Origin: Elusimicrobiota bacterium | Lineage (GTDB): Bacteria > Elusimicrobiota > Elusimicrobia > Elusimicrobiales > UBA9959 | NCBI GenBank assembly: GCA_003482905.1 | Contig: DMXM01000006.1 | Location: 1 to 64,000, forward strand | Length of the DNA stretch: 64,000 nt | Direction: 5' to 3' | Shown here: piece by piece, positions 26,488 to 35,209 of the stretch | How the letters are laid out: each line of letters opens with the position of its first letter | Numbering within the stretch: the first letter of the stretch is position 1 | The notes under the pieces: generated by a model | Told to the model about the DNA's origin: nothing | Seen by the model: the letters and a program-made list of their open reading frames with translations, nothing else | Database searches by the model: none | Program-made: the position numbers and the translations under genes

Positions 26488-26907
26488 TCAAGGCGCCCAT
26501 GCGGCGAAATCGTTTATAACGGCCTGCGGGATGCGCGCGGGCCGGCCCGTCTTGAAGTTTATCCACACCCACATAGTGCGGCCTTCGCAGACTTTTTTCC
26601 CGTCGGATACCCTGAAGATCTCGTAATGCCGCCCGGAGGAGGCCCGCTCGGCGGTCTCCACCCAGGTACGCAGGCGCACGGTCTCTCCCGGCAGCACCGG
26701 CAGCAGGTAATCTATCTCGTGCCGGCGCACCACCCAGCCTTCGCCAAGGGCGATAAGCTTGCCTATATCCCAGCCGACGGCCGCGGAATGCCGGGTGGCC
26801 GCGTCCATGAACCAGTCCAGATAAACCTGGTTGTTCACATGCCCCAGCCCGTCTATCTCATCGGGCGTCACCGCGTGCTCGTATTCCAGCGCTTTCGATA
26901 TGGCCAT
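26488..26907 (-). CDS. Acyl-CoA thioesterase (hotdog fold, 4HBT type)
   Basis: A 139-residue single hotdog-domain protein. The N-terminal motif PDEIDGLGHVNNQVYLDW contains Asp19 and the HVNN turn of the 4-hydroxybenzoyl-CoA thioesterase/YbgC group. The later GWVVRRHEIDYLLPVLPGE and GRTMWVWINFKTGRPARIP are also typical. It would hydrolyse an acyl-CoA or acyl-ACP thioester in the cytoplasm; substrate not predictable. It is divergent from the TPR gene at 26984 and stands alone. Confidence 0.88.
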   Translation of the reverse strand: MAISKALEYEHAVTPDEIDGLGHVNNQVYLDWFMDAATRHSAAVGWDIGKLIALGEGWVVRRHEIDYLLPVLPGETVRLRTWVETAERASSGRHYEIFRVSDGKKVCEGRTMWVWINFKTGRPARIPQAVINDFAAWAP

Positions 26908-26983
26908 AAAGGTATGTTACCAAATATATTTTTTTACGTCTTTCAGGTTATTTTACGGCCATTTATTTTATATGCTTATTGGT

Positions 26984-27400
26984 ATGAAACACATACTGAC
27001 CGCTTTTTTAATAGGTCTGGCCGCTACGGCGGCCGCGCAGTCTTTTCCGGCGCTGCCGGAGAAGGACATAAGGCTGCAGACCGCTGAGGAGCTGGCTGCC
27101 ACAGCGGCCGCGCTTGAGGCCGCCATAGAGCTGAAGCCGGCGGAAGTGGACCTGCGCGTGAAACTTGGCTTCACCTACACCCGCCTGGGCAAGGCGGACG
27201 AGGCGCAACGGGCCTTTGAAAGCGCCGTCAGCCTGGACCCTAAAAAAGCCATAGCCCATTATATGCTGGGCCTGATCTACGAGAAGAAAGGCCTTAAAGA
27301 AAAAGCCGTGGCCGCCTGGAAGGCCTGCCTTGAGAGCTCACCGGAACCGCGCCTGCGCGAAACCGCGCTTAAACACCTTAACAACCTTACGGCCCATTGA
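26984..27400 (+). CDS. Exported TPR protein
   Basis: A 138-residue protein with a signal peptide (MKHILTAFLIGLAATAAAQS) and two to three TPR units: EVDLRVKLGFTYTRLGKADE and KAIAHYMLGLIYEKKGLKEK show the W/L-G-Y-A-P-like spacing. It probably acts as a periplasmic scaffold. ATG 26984 is chosen because the signal peptide starts there; an in-frame ATG at 26972 is also possible. It ends only 2 bp before the CsgG-like lipoprotein gene, so the two are co-transcribed and may interact. Confidence 0.8.
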   Translation: MKHILTAFLIGLAATAAAQSFPALPEKDIRLQTAEELAATAAALEAAIELKPAEVDLRVKLGFTYTRLGKADEAQRAFESAVSLDPKKAIAHYMLGLIYEKKGLKEKAVAAWKACLESSPEPRLRETALKHLNNLTAH

Positions 27401-27402
27401 CC

Positions 27403-28035
27403 ATGAGAAAATATATTTTAATGTCCCCCCTTCTCCTGCTGGGCGCCTGCGCCGCGCCTAGGGTGGCTTTCAACCCGCGCGCCGATTTTTCCGGCATCAA
27501 GCGGGTGGCGGTATTGTCGTTTAACGGCCCCAAAGGGGATCTGGCCGCCGACCTGATGACGCAGAGCCTGATAGATTCCGGCGCCGACGTGGTGGAGCGC
27601 CAGCGGCTGGACGCGGTAATGCGCGAACAATCCCTCTCCAATACCGGCTCTTTCGACCCGGCCACGGCCAGGCAGCTGGGGAAACTCCTGGGGGTGGACG
27701 CCCTTTTTGTGGGCACGGTGGCCGAAAGCACGCCCCAGAGTTCCTATATAGTGAGCCACTCCAAAGACCCGCTGGTCACCAGCGTGACGCAGGTGGGCGT
27801 CGGCACGGTGCACTCCGAAGGCGCCGTGATGGGCATGCCCAATTCCCAGCTGCTCAGCACCACGGCCAATGTCTCTCTCATTTCGCGCATGGTGGACGTC
27901 GAGACCGGCTCTATCATGTGGTCAGCCTCCATGTCCTACGAGGGCTTCGATATCCCGTCGGCCATGTCCGGCATAGCGGACGCTTTCATCCGCTCCCTCT
28001 CCCCCATCTGGCCCGGCCTTTACAAAACCAAATAA
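27403..28035 (+). CDS. CsgG-family-like lipoprotein
   Basis: A 210-residue lipoprotein with lipobox LGAC (Cys16). The domain begins FSGIKRVAVLSFNGPKGDLAA and continues through VVERQRLDAVMREQSL and LGKLLGVDALFVGTV, the characteristic pattern of the CsgG/LpoB/TolB-N-like family. Full-length CsgG secretion pores are longer and carry membrane-spanning hairpins. Here the C-terminal half includes a Ser/Gly-rich stretch (TPQSSYIVSH to HSEGAVMGMP) that could be such an insertion, but I cannot show it. It follows the TPR gene directly and is closed by a strong terminator. Confidence 0.75.
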   Translation: MRKYILMSPLLLLGACAAPRVAFNPRADFSGIKRVAVLSFNGPKGDLAADLMTQSLIDSGADVVERQRLDAVMREQSLSNTGSFDPATARQLGKLLGVDALFVGTVAESTPQSSYIVSHSKDPLVTSVTQVGVGTVHSEGAVMGMPNSQLLSTTANVSLISRMVDVETGSIMWSASMSYEGFDIPSAMSGIADAFIRSLSPIWPGLYKTK

Positions 28036-28048
28036 ACCTCCTGGGCGT

Positions 28049-28080
28049 AAAAAAAGCCGGGCATGCCCGGCTCTTTTTTT
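28049..28080 (+). terminator. Rho-independent terminator, bidirectional
   Basis: A perfect 8-bp stem AGCCGGGC/GCCCGGCT at 28055-28072 with AT in the loop, flanked by A7 on the left and T7 on the right. It ends the plus-strand TPR/CsgG-like unit and can also terminate the minus-strand PAS gene (stop at 28093). Confidence 0.95.
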
Positions 28081-28092
28081 AGCCGATTAAAA

Positions 28093-28500
28093 TCAGTCCA
28101 TCAGGCGCTTCTGACCCTGCAGTTCGCGTATGGCCTGCACGTCCTGGGTGACTTCCATGCAGCCTATATAATTCTTCTTATCGTCCCGCAGGGCGAAGAA
28201 CTCTATAAGCATCTTGTGCTTGGGTTCGCCCTTTACCACTTCCATGTCTATCCAGAACGAAGCTTTGTCGCGGGCGCCGGTTTTCATCTCGGCTATGAGG
28301 CGCTCAACCATGGCCAGGCTTTTCTCCGGGTGACATTGGCGGAAGTTCATGCCGATGGCGGTCATGGGACGCCTGAAAAGCCGGGTCTCGTGCTTGTTCC
28401 AGCCGACCACTTCGTCCTTGGCGTCTATTACCGTTATCTCGGCCGGCATGGCCTCTATCATCGCCTTCACAATGCCCGCGTCCATTCTGTCGAAGATCAT
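28093..28500 (-). CDS. Single PAS-domain protein
   Basis: A 135-residue protein made of one PAS domain: AMPAEITVIDAKDEVVGWNK (strand-turn-strand), HETRLFRRPMTAIGMNFRQC, and FFALRDDKKNYIGCMEVTQDV near the end. The sequence resembles the PAS domain at the C-terminus of DUF438 proteins, but the hemerythrin-like part is absent. It may bind heme, flavin or another small molecule. There is no output domain, so it must act through a partner. GGAGGAAAT directly precedes ATG 28500. Confidence 0.8.
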   Translation of the reverse strand: MIFDRMDAGIVKAMIEAMPAEITVIDAKDEVVGWNKHETRLFRRPMTAIGMNFRQCHPEKSLAMVERLIAEMKTGARDKASFWIDMEVVKGEPKHKMLIEFFALRDDKKNYIGCMEVTQDVQAIRELQGQKRLMD

Positions 28501-28544
28501 ATTTCCTCCGGCTGTATACCATATGATATCAAATCCCGCAAAGA

Positions 28545-28572
28545 ACGCCCCCCCGGGTAATCCGGAGGGCGT
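28545..28572 (-). terminator. Hairpin after the 750-residue protein gene
   Basis: ACGCCCCCCCGG (28545-28556) pairs with TCCGGAGGGCGT (28561-28572) with one mismatch or bulge, 20 bp downstream of the minus-strand stop at 28592. The following minus-strand sequence is only weakly T-rich (TTCTTTG), so termination strength is uncertain. Confidence 0.55.
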
Positions 28573-28591
28573 CCTTGAGGCTTGACCGGAC

Positions 28592-30844
28592 CTAGTCGGT
28601 AAGTTCCGAGGGGTCCAGGAACCGCTCGCGCATCTGGTTCACTTCGGACAGCGTATTGTCGAAGCTGTTGCCGGAGGTGTTGAAGAACTGGTAGGTCTGG
28701 TTCACGTCCGCCTCGCCTTTTATGCGCTTATCCGTGTGTACGTAGACCTCGGCTGAGACGTCCTCCGGGTTCACCATCTGCACCACCACTTTGAGGAAAT
28801 CCTCGTACTTAAGGCCGCTCTTGGATTTGCCGGCCGACACGGCGGCCAGCTTCTCCGACTGTTCCTTCCAGCCGCCGGAGTCGCGCACGGAGGCGATGTC
28901 TTTTATAACCTGGGTGGCCGCGTAGGCCAGCGTATCCACTATCTCCAGCGGGTTGGAACCATTGTCCCCGAAAACATCCATGGTCGGGTTCACGCCCAGG
29001 CGCTGGGCGGCGGTCTCAGAATCGAAGCCGACCTTACCGCGTTTGTCTATCATAAAGAGATCCATCACCTTATCTATTACTGAAGCCGCCTCCTCGCGCA
29101 TCATGTTCATATAGGCCTTCATTATAGCCTGGGCCGGCGCGAATATAATATCCTGCACGCCGCGGTCATTGACCAGCAGTTTGAAACTCATTACTGCGGA
29201 CTTATAGGTCTTGTTGTTGTTCGCGTAAGGCTCGGCGTTCGGATCCTCCGGAGGGGGCGGGAACATGGCGGCGGCTGGCAGAACGTTCTCACCCTGCGTG
29301 CCGTTGCCGTTAGTCCCTATATAGCGCAGCACTCCATTGGCCCGCTCTACCATGTCGCGGCCTGAAATATCACCCTGCCTTACAAAGCCCTCGTTCTGCT
29401 GATACATCATCACGGGCCGCGTGGTTTGTCCGTTCTTCCCTTCTTTGTTTATAACGTGCACGTTCTGCTGGGCGTCGTGCTTTATCACCTTGCCGATGAA
29501 GGGGATGTTTATGGAACTGCCGTTAGAAACGCGGCTCGCCTGCTGCACATGGAGGGTTTCCCCGTTATTAGCCAGCGACTGGTAGCGGTTGTAGGTGGTG
29601 CTCCAGCTGTAGTCGTGCATGTGGATTATCGGCACTTGCAAGTGCAAGTTGTCGGTATGCCCGTGGTAAACATTGCTGCCGGCGAAGCTGGAATCCGCGT
29701 TCAGGGCCTCTCCGGTCTGGCTGGCCACACCCGCTATTTCAGCCACGCCGTTGGAGGCCGCGTCGTCTTCGGAGAAGTTATTGAAGCTTATACCCATCTC
29801 TATGAAGCGCTTGAGTATGCCGAAATCGCCGCGCATGAATTTCTCAAGGCTTTCCATCTGCTCCGGGTTATTGGGGTTGAGCATGAACTCCACCAGCAGT
29901 TTCTTGCCGATATTGCGCGAGTGGCCGTAAGAAATATTGAAGGACAGATATTTATTTATCTCTTTGGCCCAGCGCCGGTCGATCTGCTTGCTAATTATAT
30001 TCTCGGCGCCTATAAGGCCGACATCGGCGAACGGAACTTCTATAACCGAGGCCGAGACACCGACGCTGCGGACCTCCACGCGGTCCAGGCGCAGGCGCAG
30101 GCGCAAGGTGTTGTCGTCCATGCGGTAAAGGGTGACCGAAGGCTTGCGTTCCCTGGTGGCCCCGGCCGAGATGGACACGCTGAAGGTCTCGCCCACATTG
30201 CCTATGCCGGCGCCGAAACCCAGGCGCAAAACAAGGGGCAGCTTCCAGATCTCCCCGTTCTCCATGGCCACTATACGCTTAGCCTTGGCCGGGATGACCG
30301 TCTTCACCTGGTAAAGTTTCACCAGCGTCCCGAGTTCCCTGCAGTAACTGTCGTTCTTTAGCGGGCGGACCACCTGTGACTTGCCTTCCACAACGCCGGT
30401 TATGCTTACGCCCAAGCCACCGAGGTCAGGCAGGTGAAGCGTGTCATTGCCCACGGAAGCGGAAAGTTTCAACCCCACTTCGTCTATAAGGGCCACTTTC
30501 TCGCTGGGATACTTCTTCATACGGCGCTTGAAACTGCCGTCAAGGCCTATGATATCGGCGAAGGTTGCGTTCTCGTTGAGCTTTAACTGCGCGCCGCGAC
30601 AGATATCGTCGAACGTGTCTTCCTTCAGATTCTCCCAGAAATGGGTGAGTTCGTTGGAAACATGCGAAGGCGTGGAGACCGCTGGGGCCCGCAGATTTTT
30701 CGATTCCGCTTTAAGAGTTGCGACGCTGTCGGATAAAGCGGAGGCACCGCTGTCGAAACCGACGGCGAAGACGTTCGCCGATAAAACCGCCAGTGTGAGC
30801 AGGGCCGCTGAGAGGTTCTGGAGCAGGTTTTTTATGGGGTTCAT
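28592..30844 (-). CDS. Large exported protein of unknown function
   Basis: A 750-residue protein I do not recognise. A signal peptide is visible (NLSAALLTLAVLSANVFAVG, about residues 9-28). The middle (residues about 190-290) is strand-rich with alternating residues (KLPLVLRLGFGAGIGN, LRLRLRLDRVEVRSV). It is followed by a His-rich cluster near residue 395 (YHGHTDNLHLQV then HMHDYSW), a proline stretch FPPPPEDP (about residue 540) and a helical C-terminus. There are no obvious transmembrane helices after the signal. Monocistronic: a TATACT box lies 6 bp before ATG 30844 and a hairpin follows the stop. It could be a periplasmic or surface protein; the His cluster suggests possible metal binding. 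Confidence 0.85.
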   Translation of the reverse strand: MNPIKNLLQNLSAALLTLAVLSANVFAVGFDSGASALSDSVATLKAESKNLRAPAVSTPSHVSNELTHFWENLKEDTFDDICRGAQLKLNENATFADIIGLDGSFKRRMKKYPSEKVALIDEVGLKLSASVGNDTLHLPDLGGLGVSITGVVEGKSQVVRPLKNDSYCRELGTLVKLYQVKTVIPAKAKRIVAMENGEIWKLPLVLRLGFGAGIGNVGETFSVSISAGATRERKPSVTLYRMDDNTLRLRLRLDRVEVRSVGVSASVIEVPFADVGLIGAENIISKQIDRRWAKEINKYLSFNISYGHSRNIGKKLLVEFMLNPNNPEQMESLEKFMRGDFGILKRFIEMGISFNNFSEDDAASNGVAEIAGVASQTGEALNADSSFAGSNVYHGHTDNLHLQVPIIHMHDYSWSTTYNRYQSLANNGETLHVQQASRVSNGSSINIPFIGKVIKHDAQQNVHVINKEGKNGQTTRPVMMYQQNEGFVRQGDISGRDMVERANGVLRYIGTNGNGTQGENVLPAAAMFPPPPEDPNAEPYANNNKTYKSAVMSFKLLVNDRGVQDIIFAPAQAIMKAYMNMMREEAASVIDKVMDLFMIDKRGKVGFDSETAAQRLGVNPTMDVFGDNGSNPLEIVDTLAYAATQVIKDIASVRDSGGWKEQSEKLAAVSAGKSKSGLKYEDFLKVVVQMVNPEDVSAEVYVHTDKRIKGEADVNQTYQFFNTSGNSFDNTLSEVNQMRERFLDPSELTD

Positions 30845-30850
30845 ACCTAA

Positions 30851-30856
30851 AGTATA
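30851..30856 (-). promoter_or_regulatory. Candidate -10 for a leaderless transcript of the 750-residue protein
   Basis: TATACT on the minus strand stands exactly 6 bp before ATG 30844, so transcription would start at or next to the start codon. No good -35 is seen. The same spacing occurs before recQ and the winged-helix gene at 55884. Confidence 0.4.
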
Positions 30857-30907
30857 CCCCCCACAACGGCTTTCGTTCAGAGGCCAAGTACCCAGCGCAG
30901 CGGTGTT

Positions 30908-30935
30908 TTAGGGCCTATAGGTCCCTAGGCCCTAA
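30908..30935. repeat. Palindromic repeat, family C (GGGCCTATAGGTCC), copy 1
   Basis: TTAGGGCCTA and TAGGCCCTAA form a perfect 10-bp stem around an 8-base loop TAGGTCCC. The copy at 38880-38909 is the same sequence with an 8-bp insertion. It lies between tex and the 750-residue protein gene. Confidence 0.7.
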
Positions 30936-30979
30936 GTTCCCCGGCCCCCCGGAGCCGTCCGGAGGTTCAAACCCCGAAA

Positions 30980-33274
30980 CTAACTGCGGCGTTTGTCCAT
31001 AAAGGCTTTGAGCGCCTCCGCCATAGAACCGGCCGGCGCCTCGTCGCGCCGCGGCCTGTTCTCCGGCCGTCTATCAAGGCCGGGCCTTGATAGGGCTGGG
31101 GCGGAGGGCTCGGGCCTGGGGCCGCGGGCCTCGCGGGGGCCTACTATGGGGTTGGCTTTCATGGAAAGGGCGATGCGGTTGCGCGGCAGGTCCACGTCTA
31201 TAACGGTAACGCTCACCCGCTGCCCCACCTTTACCACCGCGGCGGCGTCCTTCACGAACGTGTCGGACAGCTCGCTTATATGTATCAGGCCGTCCTGGTG
31301 AACGCCAATATCCACAAAGGCCCCGAAAGCTGCCACATTGGTGACTATGCCGGGCAACTTGGCCCCCGGCTTAAGGTCCCCTATTTTCTGCGCCTCGCCG
31401 AAAGTGAAAGCCTCGAACTGTTTGCGCGGGTCGCGGCCGGGTTTGGCCAGTTCGGCTATTATATCCCTCAGCGTCGGCTCGCCCACTCCGTCGGCCACGT
31501 ATTTGGATATATCTATTTTAGCCCTCAGCGCGGCGTCGGTAATAAGGTCCCCCACCGAGCAGCCCAGGTCCGCGGCCATTTTCTCCACTATCTCGTAACG
31601 CTCCGGGTGCACGGCGCTCTCGTCCAGTGGGTTCTTAGCCCCGCGCAGGCGCAGGAAACCGGCCGCCTGCTCAAAGGCCTTGGGCCCCAGGCGCGGCACT
31701 TTCTTGAGCGCGGCGCGCGATGCGAAAGCCCCGTTGGCGTTGCGGTAATCCACTATATTCTTGGCCAGCGTAGCCCCCAGACCCGAAACGTATGAGAGCA
31801 GTTCCCGGCTGGCGGTATTAACTTCCACCCCCACATTGTTGACGCAGCTCATCACGGTGGTATCCAGGCTCTTCTTCAGCTCGCCCTGGTCCACGTCGTG
31901 CTGGTACTGGCCCACGCCTATGGACTTTGGATCTATCTTCACAAGTTCGGCCAGCGGGTCCATCAGGCGGCGGCCTATGGAGACGGAGCCGCGCACGGTA
32001 ACGTCCTTGTCGGGGAATTCCTCGCGCGCCACCGGGGAGGCGGAGTAGACCGAGGCGCCGGACTCGTTGACCATAACTATTATCACACCTTCCAGCTTAA
32101 GCCCGCGGGCGAACTCCTCGGTCTCCCGGCCGGCGGTGCCGTTGCCTATGGCTATCACCTCGGTCTTATACTGCGCGGCCAGCTTCTTAACCTTCTCAGC
32201 CGCGGAAGCAGCGGCGCCGTCGCCGTTATGCGGATAAATAACGTCGTCGTACAGAAGTTTGCCGTTGGCGTCCAGGCAGACCAGTTTGCAGCCGGTGCGG
32301 AAACCGGGGTCCAGCGCCATTATATTCTTATGGCCCAGCGGCGAGGACATCAGTATCTCGCGCAGGTTGCGGGCAAAAACGCCTATGGCTTCGGCATCCG
32401 CCCGTTTTTTGGTCTCGAACCGCGCTTCGCCTTCCATGGAAAGCGCCAAAAGGCGGTTATAAGAATCGGTCACGGCCTCTTTCACTTGTCTGCCGCAGGC
32501 GCTCCCATTTTTTACAAACAACGGCTCCAGCAGGGATATGGCCTCGTCGGCCTCCACCTCTATGCGCATAGTAAGGAAGCCTTCGGTCTCGCCGCGGCGC
32601 ATGGCCAGTATTCTGTGGGAAGGCGCCTTGGCGGCCGGTTCTTTCCATTCGAAATAGTCCTTAAACTTCGCCCCCTCCGCCTCTTTGCCCTCCAATACTT
32701 TGGAGTGGAATATGCCCTTGGCGGAGAAAAGCTGGCGCAGACGGGCGCGGGCGGTTTCGTCCTCGCTGACGCGCTCGGCTATTATGTCGCGGGCGCCGGC
32801 CAGCGCCTCTTCGGCGGTTTTAACGCCCTTCTCTTCGTTTATAAAAGGGGCGGCCAGCGCTGTGGGGTCCTCCGCGCCCTGCGCGTAGACCTGGTCCGCC
32901 AGCGGCTCCAGTCCTTTTTCTTTGGCTATGGTGGCCCGGGTGCGGCGCTTGGGGCGGAAAGGCAGATAGATGTCTTCGAGCTTGGAGAGGGTTTCGGCGC
33001 CTTCAACTTTTACCTTCAGTTCCTCGGTCAGCAGGTTCCTCTCGGTGAGGGACTTTATTATGGCCTCGCGGCGCGCGTCCAGCTCCTTAAGCTGGGCCAG
33101 GCGGTCCTGTATCTTGCCCAGGGCCACTTCGTCCAGATTGCCCGTGGCCTCCTTGCGGTAGCGGGATATGAAAGGGATGGTGGCGTCCTCTTTAAAGAGG
33201 GCTATGGCCGCCGCGACGCCGGCGCCGTTAAGACCAAGTTCTACCGCAATTTTAGACACATACATATCGCTCAT
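30980..33274 (-). CDS. tex: Tex-family S1 RNA-binding transcription accessory protein
   Basis: A 764-residue cytoplasmic Tex protein: N-terminal helical Tex domain (TIPFISRYRKEATGNLDE), a YqgF/RuvX-like nuclease-fold domain (MALDPGFRTGCKLVCLD), helix-hairpin-helix pair (LLSYVSGLGATLAKNIVDYR) and a C-terminal S1 domain (LPGIVTNVAAFGAFVDIGVH, around residues 645-715). Tex binds nucleic acids and associates with transcription. The last about 50 residues are Pro/Arg-rich and partly encoded by a DNA palindrome (31071-31093). A very long plus-strand open frame across the gene is a GC-rich shadow. Confidence 0.97.
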   Translation of the reverse strand: MSDMYVSKIAVELGLNGAGVAAAIALFKEDATIPFISRYRKEATGNLDEVALGKIQDRLAQLKELDARREAIIKSLTERNLLTEELKVKVEGAETLSKLEDIYLPFRPKRRTRATIAKEKGLEPLADQVYAQGAEDPTALAAPFINEEKGVKTAEEALAGARDIIAERVSEDETARARLRQLFSAKGIFHSKVLEGKEAEGAKFKDYFEWKEPAAKAPSHRILAMRRGETEGFLTMRIEVEADEAISLLEPLFVKNGSACGRQVKEAVTDSYNRLLALSMEGEARFETKKRADAEAIGVFARNLREILMSSPLGHKNIMALDPGFRTGCKLVCLDANGKLLYDDVIYPHNGDGAAASAAEKVKKLAAQYKTEVIAIGNGTAGRETEEFARGLKLEGVIIVMVNESGASVYSASPVAREEFPDKDVTVRGSVSIGRRLMDPLAELVKIDPKSIGVGQYQHDVDQGELKKSLDTTVMSCVNNVGVEVNTASRELLSYVSGLGATLAKNIVDYRNANGAFASRAALKKVPRLGPKAFEQAAGFLRLRGAKNPLDESAVHPERYEIVEKMAADLGCSVGDLITDAALRAKIDISKYVADGVGEPTLRDIIAELAKPGRDPRKQFEAFTFGEAQKIGDLKPGAKLPGIVTNVAAFGAFVDIGVHQDGLIHISELSDTFVKDAAAVVKVGQRVSVTVIDVDLPRNRIALSMKANPIVGPREARGPRPEPSAPALSRPGLDRRPENRPRRDEAPAGSMAEALKAFMDKRRS
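31071..31093. repeat. Palindromic repeat, family D (CTATCAAGGC), copy inside tex
   Basis: CTATCAAGGC/GCCTTGATAG is a perfect 10-bp inverted repeat with a 3-base centre. It lies within the coding sequence of the disordered Tex tail and encodes SRPGLDR there. A near-identical palindrome (one arm mismatch) is at 49765-49787. Confidence 0.75.
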
Positions 33275-33373
33275 TTACGTCCTCCGGAAATTTACAAAAC
33301 TGCTGATACATAACAGGATATAAAATACCCGGGCTCCGGAACAAAGCCCGCGAGTTCCGGCGGTGGCGGGTTC

Positions 33374-35047
33374 TTAACCGCCTTTATTCTTTTTGAGGGC
33401 CGGCCGCGGCGCCCCTGCGGCGCGCCGGTTGTTCTCCAGAGCCGGAGCGAAATGCGGGGCTATGGCCAGTGCCCGGTTATAGTCCCGCTGCGCCAGCGCG
33501 GCGTCACCCTTCAAAAAATAAGCGTTCCCCCTGTTCAGCAGCAGCCGCGGGTCGTCCGGCTTAAGCGAGATGGCTTTCCCATAGTCGGTTATCGCCTTGT
33601 CGTAATCTCCCCTGTCGGCGAACAGCCGGCCCCTGTTATTGTAGGCCTTCCAGTAGGTCGGAGCCAGTTCCAGGCAGCGGGTGAGGTCCAGCAGCGCTTT
33701 GTCGTGCTCCCCGGCCGCGCGGTGGGCGTTCCCCCGCCCGTAATACGCCACATATTCCAGGGGATACTTGCGCAGCACGTCCTCCCAGAGGGAAAGACTA
33801 TCCTTCCAGACCGGTATCCTTGCTGCCGAAATAAACCCCAATACCAATAAATGCGCGGCTAGGGCAAAAGGGACTGCCCGGCCGAGAAATATCGCATATC
33901 CGGACCTAAGAGAGCGCGCGGCGTCGTAACCGCGCGAGACCAGCTCTCCGTAAATAAGAAAGAGTCCGAGCGAGGGGAGGTAGTCGTACCTGTCGGCCGG
34001 AGGAGAGACCAGCAGCGCCGGTATCAGCGTGGTCAGAAAAAAACCGAGACCGAAGAGAGCTGTACGCCCCAGCCCGGGGCCTGAACTTGCGCTGGCGGGC
34101 AATTCAGGCTTTCTCAATGATCTTGCGGCGCCGGCCGCGGCCAGCAGGAGCATTAGAATACCGGGCGCATTACCGGTCAGACCAGCCGGCGGATAAAGTG
34201 CGGACAAGTTTACCGGCAACAGAAGCCTTTGCGCGTAAAAAGCGGCGTTCCCGGCGGCCGCCAGTGCGCCGCCCGCAGCGCTGACGGAGGCGCCGCCGCT
34301 TTTAAGCAGAAAATCGGGGGTGCCGGTGGACAAGGTCAAGAGCGGCAGGGCGAGAGCGGCGTATGGGACCTTTTCAAGGAACAGCCGGATATTTAAAGCG
34401 CGGCCGCGGTAAAGGTCGGCCAGCGGCAGCAGGAGCGGGATCACCACCGCGAACGGTTTTGAAAGGATGGCGAGGAGGAACATGAAAAGCGAGCAGGCGT
34501 AGTGCTTCCTCGACCCGGCGCCGGAGTATCTTAAATAGAAAATGAGGGTCCAGATGGAGAAGAACCCCCATAAAAGTTCCTTGCGCCCGGAAGCCCAGGC
34601 CACCGGCTCCACATGTACGGGGTGGAGGCCGAATAAGAGAGCGGCCAGGAAGGCGACCCGCCTGCGCGCCCCGAGAGCCGCCACCAGGTAGAAGACCGAG
34701 GCGCAGTTTATCAGATGGAGGACCAGATTGGTTATATGGTAGGAGAGCGGGGATGTGCCGAAGATTGAGAACTCCAGTTTATAGGTCAGTGTTGTCAGGG
34801 GATGGTAATACCCCGGGGAAAAACCAAGAGCGTCCAGCCATGAACCGCGCAGGGCCTGGTTGGCGAGTATATACTGCACGTCGTCCCAGTCCACAAAACC
34901 GTTTTTCAGGGCCGGTAGGAAGAATGCCAGAACGATAACGCACAGGAGCGCCGGGAGCGGAATCCTTTCAAAAAAGCCGGCGGCCCTGCTTCCGAGCCTG
35001 GAGAGGTTCTGCCCAAACGGATATCCGGCGGTATTATTTTGCGGCAT
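33374..35047 (-). CDS. TMTC-like polytopic membrane protein with C-terminal TPRs
   Basis: A 557-residue inner-membrane protein. The N-terminal 400 residues contain about ten hydrophobic helices and the motifs NGFVDWDDVQYILAN, HITNLVLHLINCASVFYL and HPVHVEPVAWASGRKELL. These are shared by TMTC-type and related GT-C glycosyltransferases, which use dolichyl/undecaprenyl-linked sugars; the Asp pair DWDD is the likely catalytic or metal region. Residues about 440-545 are three TPRs (AYYGRGNAHRAAGEHDKALL and following). It may glycosylate exported proteins, but no substrate is suggested. ATG 35047 is preferred; a GTG at 35113 is an alternative. Neither has a clear ribosome site. Confidence 0.82.
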   Translation of the reverse strand: MPQNNTAGYPFGQNLSRLGSRAAGFFERIPLPALLCVIVLAFFLPALKNGFVDWDDVQYILANQALRGSWLDALGFSPGYYHPLTTLTYKLEFSIFGTSPLSYHITNLVLHLINCASVFYLVAALGARRRVAFLAALLFGLHPVHVEPVAWASGRKELLWGFFSIWTLIFYLRYSGAGSRKHYACSLFMFLLAILSKPFAVVIPLLLPLADLYRGRALNIRLFLEKVPYAALALPLLTLSTGTPDFLLKSGGASVSAAGGALAAAGNAAFYAQRLLLPVNLSALYPPAGLTGNAPGILMLLLAAAGAARSLRKPELPASASSGPGLGRTALFGLGFFLTTLIPALLVSPPADRYDYLPSLGLFLIYGELVSRGYDAARSLRSGYAIFLGRAVPFALAAHLLVLGFISAARIPVWKDSLSLWEDVLRKYPLEYVAYYGRGNAHRAAGEHDKALLDLTRCLELAPTYWKAYNNRGRLFADRGDYDKAITDYGKAISLKPDDPRLLLNRGNAYFLKGDAALAQRDYNRALAIAPHFAPALENNRRAAGAPRPALKKNKGG

Positions 35048-35209
35048 ATGGCAACGGTATGTTACAAAAAAGTGCGGGGTGGGCCGCAACAATAATAGGG
35101 CGCTGTCCGACACCTGTCATGGCGAAGTTAAATGTCATGACCAAGAAGAATAGGGATAAACCGGCACAACGTTCAAGCAGCATTTTTAAGAATCGAATTT
35201 TTGTGCCGT

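Noticed and set aside
31898..33313. 471-codon plus-strand open frame across tex
   Set aside because: Antisense shadow of the clearly conserved tex gene; Gly/Arg-rich with no motif.
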